A stretch of 10,665 nucleotides of DNA from Pseudomonadota bacterium (GTDB lineage Bacteria; Pseudomonadota; Alphaproteobacteria; Caulobacterales; Caulobacteraceae), in contig JAEYTM010000212.1 of assembly GCA_023434015.1 (NCBI GenBank), forward strand, positions 1 to 10,665, given 5' to 3'. Positions within the stretch are counted from its first letter, which is position 1; every line of letters starts with the position of its first letter. The translations under genes and the position numbers were made by a program. This document shows positions 6,859 through 10,665 of this stretch, in pieces. The notes under the pieces were generated by a model. That model did not search any database, was not told the origin of the DNA, and worked only from the letters and a program-made list of their open reading frames with translations.

Positions 6859-6868
6859 TTGCATACAA
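6859..6868. promoter_or_regulatory. Possible GntR/FadR-type operator TTGCATACAA upstream of the MFS cluster
   Basis: TTGCATACAA is a palindrome with one mismatched pair and resembles the TTGTATACAA-like sites bound by some FadR-type GntR regulators of sugar-acid catabolism. It sits 45 bases before the transporter start in the 104-base gap, a good place for an operator. No GntR gene is in the window, so the match is suggestive only. Confidence 0.3.
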
Positions 6869-6902
6869 GGCGACGCGGCCGCGAGCCCGTCTCCAGACAA
6901 GC

Positions 6903-6909
6903 GGGAGGG
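6903..6909 (+). promoter_or_regulatory. Strong ribosome-binding site (GGGAGGG) for the MFS transporter
   Basis: GGGAGGG lies four bases before the ATG at 6914 and fixes that start. It is one of the strongest Shine-Dalgarno matches in the window and suggests efficient translation of the first gene of the catabolic unit. Confidence 0.7.
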
Positions 6910-6913
6910 ATAG

Positions 6914-8167
6914 ATGGCTTCGAAGAGCCCGTTGCGCCTTGGCGTCCTCGTCGTCGTCATCTTCCTTTGCACCCTGGTCAGCTACATCGACCGGGTGAAC
7001 ATCTCGGTGACCGCGCCGCAGATGATCGAGGAGTACGGCTGGGACACCCGGAGTCTCGGGCTGGTGTTCTCAAGCTTCTTCTGGGGCTACCTGCTGCTGC
7101 AGATCCCCAGCGGCTGGCTGGCCGACAGATACGGCGGGCGGCGGATCATGTTCGGCTCCACCCTGCTCTGGGCCGTCTTCACCTTCCTGACCACCCTGCC
7201 CGCCAGCATCGCCGGGATCAGCGCCGTGCGCGCCGCCCTGGGCGCGGCCGAGGCGCCGAACATGCCGGCCCTGACCTCGCTGATCGGCCGCCACCTGCCG
7301 CGGCGGTTCCTCAGCCGCATCCTCGGCTTCAACTTCTCGGCCATCGCCCTGGGGCCGCTGGTGGCGACGCCTGCGGCGGTGTTCTTCATGGTCAACTGGG
7401 GCTGGCGCTCGGTGTTCTACGCCTCGGCCGCCGTAACCCTGGCGCTGGCCCTGCTGTGGTGGTGGGCGACGAAATGGGCGGGGGTGGTCGACACGCCCGC
7501 GTCCGAGGCCGCGGCGGCGGAAATCCCCGCCGCGCCGGACGCAGCCCCCCTGGTCGACAGGCCGTTCCGCAGCCTGGAGGTCTGGGGCTTCTCGGTCGCC
7601 TGGTACAGCAACGCCTACATCTTCTACTTCTTCATCTTCTGGCTGCCGATCTACCTGACCCAGGGCAAGGGCTTCTCGCTGGAGGAGATGGCCGGCCTGG
7701 CGGTGATCCCCTGGATGGTGCTGTTCGTGATGATGAACGTCGCCGGCTATTTCGTGGACATGCTGAAGCGCCGTTCGCGCCACTCGCTGTTCTGGCGGCG
7801 GATGATCTACGCCGGGGCCTTCGTCTGGTGCGCGGCCTTCCTGCTGCCGCTGCAGCAGGCCCAGTCGGGGGCGGCGGCGGTGACGCTGATCTCCCTGGCG
7901 TTCGCCGGGCTCGCCTGGAACTGGCCGATCGCCTATTCCCTGCCCATCGAATATTCCGCCCCCAAGGCCGGGATCATCACCGGATTCCTGAATTCCTGGG
8001 CCCAGGTGGCGGGCATCCTGGCGCCGATCATCACCGGCTACGTCGTCGCCGACGGGGACTGGAACAAGGCCTTCCTGGTGGCCACCGTCTTCGCCGTGCT
8101 GGGCGCGCTCTTGGTCGGGTTGACCAGCCGCTATTCGACCGGGGCCGCGACCCCGCAAGTTGCTTGA
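6914..8167 (+). CDS. MFS transporter, ACS (anion:cation symporter) type
   Basis: This 417-residue integral membrane protein has about 12 hydrophobic helices. Helix 1 ends in SYIDRVNISVTAPQM (23-37), the hallmark of the ACS family, whose members carry sugar acids (galactonate, glucarate, hexuronates), phthalates and other organic anions, usually with protons. The loop 2-3 signature is GWLADRYGGRR (67-77), and GAAEAPNMPAL (110-120) in helix 4 is also typical. A charged and Ala/Pro-rich central loop lies near residues 190-222. The start ATG has a very good ribosome-binding site. Its stop TGA lies in the Shine-Dalgarno region of the next gene (dehydrogenase start 14 bases later), so transporter, dehydrogenase and hydrolase form one operon. 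This points to uptake of their substrate, probably an organic anion or sugar derivative; the exact molecule is unknown. Confidence 0.93.
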   Translation: MASKSPLRLGVLVVVIFLCTLVSYIDRVNISVTAPQMIEEYGWDTRSLGLVFSSFFWGYLLLQIPSGWLADRYGGRRIMFGSTLLWAVFTFLTTLPASIAGISAVRAALGAAEAPNMPALTSLIGRHLPRRFLSRILGFNFSAIALGPLVATPAAVFFMVNWGWRSVFYASAAVTLALALLWWWATKWAGVVDTPASEAAAAEIPAAPDAAPLVDRPFRSLEVWGFSVAWYSNAYIFYFFIFWLPIYLTQGKGFSLEEMAGLAVIPWMVLFVMMNVAGYFVDMLKRRSRHSLFWRRMIYAGAFVWCAAFLLPLQQAQSGAAAVTLISLAFAGLAWNWPIAYSLPIEYSAPKAGIITGFLNSWAQVAGILAPIITGYVVADGDWNKAFLVATVFAVLGALLVGLTSRYSTGAATPQVA

Positions 8168-8180
8168 GGAGATATCGTCG

Positions 8181-8945
8181 ATGAAATTGCTCGAAGGGGA
8201 TACGGCGCTGGTCACCGGCGGCGCGTCGGGGATCGGCCGCGGGATCGCCAAGGCCTTCGCCGCCGAGGGCGTGCGGGTGGTAGTCAGCGATGTGTCCGTC
8301 GAGGCCGGCGAGCAGGTGGCCCGCGAGATCGGCGGCATGTTCATCCACTCCGACCTCAGCCAGCCCGGCGCGGACCGGGCGCTCTACGAGGCGGCGCTGG
8401 CGGAACTCGGCCAGATCTCGATCTTCGTGCACAGCGCCTCGCCCAAGCGGCACGAGAGCGACACCGTGTTCACGGTCAGCGACGAGACCTGGGACGCGAT
8501 GTACGCCGTGGGGGTGAAGGCCGGCTTCCACCTCGGCCGCGACATCGGCGCCCACATGAAGGAGCGGGGCATCAAGGGGAAGATGATCTTCCTGACCTCG
8601 CTGCACGCCGAGAACTCGCGCAACCTGCCGCACTACAGCACCACCAAGGCCGGGATGGCGATGGTGATGAAGGAGCTGGCCCGCGAGCTGGGCTCGTCCG
8701 GCATCCGGGTCAACGCCCTGGCCCCCGGCGCCGTGCCGTTCGGCGGCTTCGTCGCCGACGTCTCGGCCTGGGAGCCGAAGATTCCGATGGGCCGCATGGG
8801 CACGCCGGAGGAGCTGGCCGGCATGGCGGTGGCGCTCGTCTGCGACCGCTTCTCAGGCTACGTGACCGGCACGACCGTCGTCGTCGATGGCGGGCTGGCG
8901 CTCTACAACTGGATCCCCTTCAACAGCCCGCCGAACCTCGGCTGA
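8181..8945 (+). CDS. Short-chain dehydrogenase/reductase (SDR), NAD(H)-type, with altered catalytic Asn
   Basis: This 254-residue classical SDR oxidises or reduces a hydroxyl/carbonyl group. The Rossmann motif TGGASGIG is at 12-19. Asp37, after the second strand (VVVSD), suggests NAD rather than NADP. Catalytic Ser140 (IFLTS), Tyr152 and Lys156 (HYSTTK) are present, followed by IRVNALAPGAV. Two usual motifs are changed: the NNAG segment reads HSAS (84-87), and the Asn of helix 4 that completes the Asn-Ser-Tyr-Lys tetrad is Gly111 (AVGVKAGF). The ATG at 8181 is chosen because GAGGAG lies nine bases upstream and MKLLEGDTALVTGG is a normal SDR N terminus. Lying between a sugar-acid-type transporter and a lactonase-like hydrolase, it may oxidise a sugar or hydroxy acid to a lactone. 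Substrate unknown. Confidence 0.93.
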   Translation: MKLLEGDTALVTGGASGIGRGIAKAFAAEGVRVVVSDVSVEAGEQVAREIGGMFIHSDLSQPGADRALYEAALAELGQISIFVHSASPKRHESDTVFTVSDETWDAMYAVGVKAGFHLGRDIGAHMKERGIKGKMIFLTSLHAENSRNLPHYSTTKAGMAMVMKELARELGSSGIRVNALAPGAVPFGGFVADVSAWEPKIPMGRMGTPEELAGMAVALVCDRFSGYVTGTTVVVDGGLALYNWIPFNSPPNLG

Positions 8946-8949
8946 CGCG

Positions 8950-9879
8950 GTGCGGACGATCCACGGCGAATGGCGCGACAGGCCGGACGCGGTGACGCTG
9001 GTCGACGCCCATCACCACCTCTGGGACCTGTCGCGGAACTACTATCCGTGGCTGAGCGACCATCCGGAGCCGTTCTTCCTCGGGCCCTACGACACCCTGA
9101 AGCGGGACTACCTGCCGCTGGACTACCGGCGCGACGCGGCCGGCCACAACGTGGTCGGCACGGTGCATGTCGAGGCCGAGTGGGACCGGGCCGACCAGGT
9201 CGGCGAGACCCGCTGGCTCAGCGCCCAGGCGGAGGCGGCGGGCTTTCCCACCGCCATCGTCGCCCACGCCTGGTTCCATACCGACAACGCCGCCGAGGTG
9301 ATCGCGGCGCAGGCGGCCTTTCCGCGGGTGCGCGGTATCCGCTCCAAGCCGGTGACCGCCGCCTCGCCGGACGCCATGGTCCGCGGCCAGCCGGGCTCGA
9401 TGCAGGACCCCCGCTGGCTCGAAGGGTTCGCCCTGCTTGAGCGCCACGGCCTGTCGTGGGACCTGCGCGTGCCGTTCTGGCACCTGCCGGAAGCGGCCGA
9501 GGTGGCACTCGCCTTCCCGCGCACGCCGATCGTGCTGAACCACACCGGCTTTCCCTGGGACCGAAGCGAGGCGGGCCTGAGCGCCTGGCGCGCGGCCATG
9601 GAGGTGCTGGCGCGCGAGCCGAACGTGCACCTGAAGGTGTCGGAGTTCGGGCTGAAGGACCGCCCCTGGCGCTACGAAGACAACCGTCGCGTGGTGCTGG
9701 AGGCCATCGCCATCTTCGGGATCGAGCGGTGCATGTTCGCCAGCAATTTCCCGGTGGCGTCCCTGCGCGTCGGCTACGACGAACTGGTGCGGTCGATGGC
9801 GCGGATGCTGGCGCACCTGTCGGATGAGGACCGGGACCGGTTCTTCCGGCGAAACGCCACGGCCTTCTACCGGCTCTAG
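8950..9879 (+). CDS. Amidohydrolase family 2 / COG3618 TIM-barrel hydrolase (lactonase-like)
   Basis: This 309-residue cytosolic TIM-barrel hydrolase belongs to the group containing L-rhamnonolactonase, L-fuconolactonase and 4-sulfomuconolactone hydrolase. Visible signatures are VDAHHHLWDL (18-27, with the HxH pair His21/His23), GTVHVEAEWD (70-79), GIRSKPV (129-135), VLNHTGFPWD (195-204), LKVSEFG (228-234) and MFASNFPV (262-269). The last strand carries Asn266 where many members have the metal-site Asp (GSDWP). The start is GTG at 8950, four bases after the dehydrogenase stop, because the first codons have coding-type base use; a GTG at 8992, giving MTLVDAHHHLW, is a good alternative. With the SDR before it, ring opening of a lactone made by that enzyme is the simplest role. 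No dehydratase or aldolase follows in the window. Confidence 0.88.
   Translation: MRTIHGEWRDRPDAVTLVDAHHHLWDLSRNYYPWLSDHPEPFFLGPYDTLKRDYLPLDYRRDAAGHNVVGTVHVEAEWDRADQVGETRWLSAQAEAAGFPTAIVAHAWFHTDNAAEVIAAQAAFPRVRGIRSKPVTAASPDAMVRGQPGSMQDPRWLEGFALLERHGLSWDLRVPFWHLPEAAEVALAFPRTPIVLNHTGFPWDRSEAGLSAWRAAMEVLAREPNVHLKVSEFGLKDRPWRYEDNRRVVLEAIAIFGIERCMFASNFPVASLRVGYDELVRSMARMLAHLSDEDRDRFFRRNATAFYRL
9876..9879. other. Shared CTAG stop of two converging genes
   Basis: The TAG of the hydrolase (9877-9879, plus strand) and the TAG of hrpB (9878-9876, minus strand) lie in the palindrome CTAG, so the genes overlap tail to tail by four bases. No room remains for an intergenic terminator, so each transcript probably runs into the other gene's 3' end. 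Confidence 0.9.
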
Positions 9880-10665
9880 GTCCCGCGCGGCTTGGCGCGG
9901 GCGGTGGGCGCGGCGGCGGCCGGGTCTTCCGGCCAGACATGCTTGGGATAACGGCCGCGCATGTCGGAGCGGACGTCCTTCCAGGACCCCTTCCAGAAAC
10001 CCGGCAGGTCCCTGGTGATCTGGATCGGCTTGTGGCCCGGAGACAGCAGGCTGAGCGTCAGCGGCGCGCGACCGCCAGCGACGGCGGGATGCACGCCCAG
10101 GCCGAACACCTCCTGCACCCGGACGTCGACGCGTGGGCCGGCGTCGGCGGCGTAGTCGATGGCGAAGCTGTTGCCGGTAGGCGCGGTCCAGCGCGGCGGG
10201 GCTTCGGCCTCAAGGCGACGCTGCAGGTCCCAGGGGACCAGGGTCCGCAGCGCGCCGTCGAGCACGTCCGGCCGGATCGCGGCCAGCGAGCGGACACCGG
10301 GCAGCAGCGGGGTCAGCCAGTCGTCGAGGCCGGCGGTGAGCGCGGCGTCGGAAAGGTCGGGCCAGGCGGGATCGAAGGCGCGCAGGAAGGCGACCCGCTC
10401 GCGCAGCGACCGGGCGGCGGCGCCCCAGGGCAGGACGCCGACGCCCTCGGCGCGGACCCGGTCGGCGAGCGCGCGGGCGATCAGGGCCGGATCGGGATTG
10501 TCGTCCATCTGTTCGCGCACGACGAGGCGACCGAGGCGGGTGAGCCGCTTGGCGCGCAGCCGGCCGCCGCCGCCTTCCTCCAGTCGGTCCTCGGTCTCCA
10601 GCTGTGCGGCGAACGCCGACAGCATCTCCGCCTCCGCCAGCGGGGCGGCCAGCAGGATGCGGTCG
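9876..10665 (-). CDS. hrpB: ATP-dependent helicase HrpB, C-terminal part (cut by window edge)
   Basis: The last 262 residues of a DEAH-box RNA-helicase-like protein of about 800 residues are visible; the motor domains lie to the right of the window. The stretch starts within DRILLAAPLAEAEMLSAF and continues into the HrpB-specific C-terminal domain. It ends with the family's conserved tail: PPRWTAPTGNSFAIDYAA, VDVRVQEVFGLGVHP, LTLSLLSPGHKPIQITRDL, PGFWKGSWKDVRSDMRGRYPKH and WPEDP with a basic end. This tail is highly characteristic of HrpB. The biochemical role of HrpB is poorly defined; RNA processing is assumed from the DEAH-box class. The gene converges with the hydrolase and their stop codons overlap in CTAG. 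Confidence 0.95.
   Translation of the reverse strand, partial: DRILLAAPLAEAEMLSAFAAQLETEDRLEEGGGGRLRAKRLTRLGRLVVREQMDDNPDPALIARALADRVRAEGVGVLPWGAAARSLRERVAFLRAFDPAWPDLSDAALTAGLDDWLTPLLPGVRSLAAIRPDVLDGALRTLVPWDLQRRLEAEAPPRWTAPTGNSFAIDYAADAGPRVDVRVQEVFGLGVHPAVAGGRAPLTLSLLSPGHKPIQITRDLPGFWKGSWKDVRSDMRGRYPKHVWPEDPAAAAPTARAKPRGT

Noticed and set aside
7070..8344. Minus-strand open frame spanning the MFS and SDR genes
   Set aside because: It crosses two clear genes on the other strand and has low-complexity shadow composition.

Overview
The window is very GC-rich and densely packed. Third codon positions are almost always G or C, intergenic gaps are short, and neighbouring genes often overlap by a few bases. 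Gene content (a BtuF-like binding protein, WHG-type TetR regulator, paired RNA methyltransferases, PepSY/OmpR-type two-component operon, ACS-family MFS cluster and HrpB) together with GCTAGA-like promoter elements suggests an alphaproteobacterium. Caulobacteraceae (Caulobacter, Phenylobacterium, Brevundimonas) is my best guess, but this is inference: there is no rRNA or other taxonomic marker here. I see no tRNA, rRNA, CRISPR array, insertion sequence, prophage gene or integration scar.

Layout from left to right. (1) On the minus strand, a TetR-family regulator (368-1003) runs into the start of a periplasmic cobalamin/siderophore-type binding protein, which leaves the window at base 1. (2) On the plus strand, two RNA-methyltransferase-type genes overlap as a pair (1143-2054 and 2042-2842). 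(3) On the minus strand, converging with that pair, lies a CDP-glycerol glycerophosphotransferase-like protein (2862-4088). (4) On the plus strand, a tight three-gene signalling operon encodes an exported double-PepSY protein, an OmpR/PhoB-type response regulator and a membrane histidine kinase (4267-6809). (5) On the plus strand, a three-gene transport/catabolic unit encodes an ACS-type MFS transporter, a short-chain dehydrogenase and a COG3618 amidohydrolase/lactonase-type hydrolase (6914-9879). (6) On the minus strand is the C-terminal end of the helicase HrpB, whose stop codon shares a CTAG with the hydrolase stop.

Three functional units can be read from this. The methyltransferase pair probably modifies RNA. 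In the PepSY-regulator-kinase operon, an exported protein most likely tunes an envelope-sensing kinase. The MFS-dehydrogenase-hydrolase unit has the outline of an uptake, oxidation and lactone-opening route for a small organic acid or sugar; its substrate cannot be read from sequence, and both enzymes show substitutions at positions that are usually conserved. That unit is the best candidate here for something undescribed. The rest looks like ordinary chromosomal sequence.
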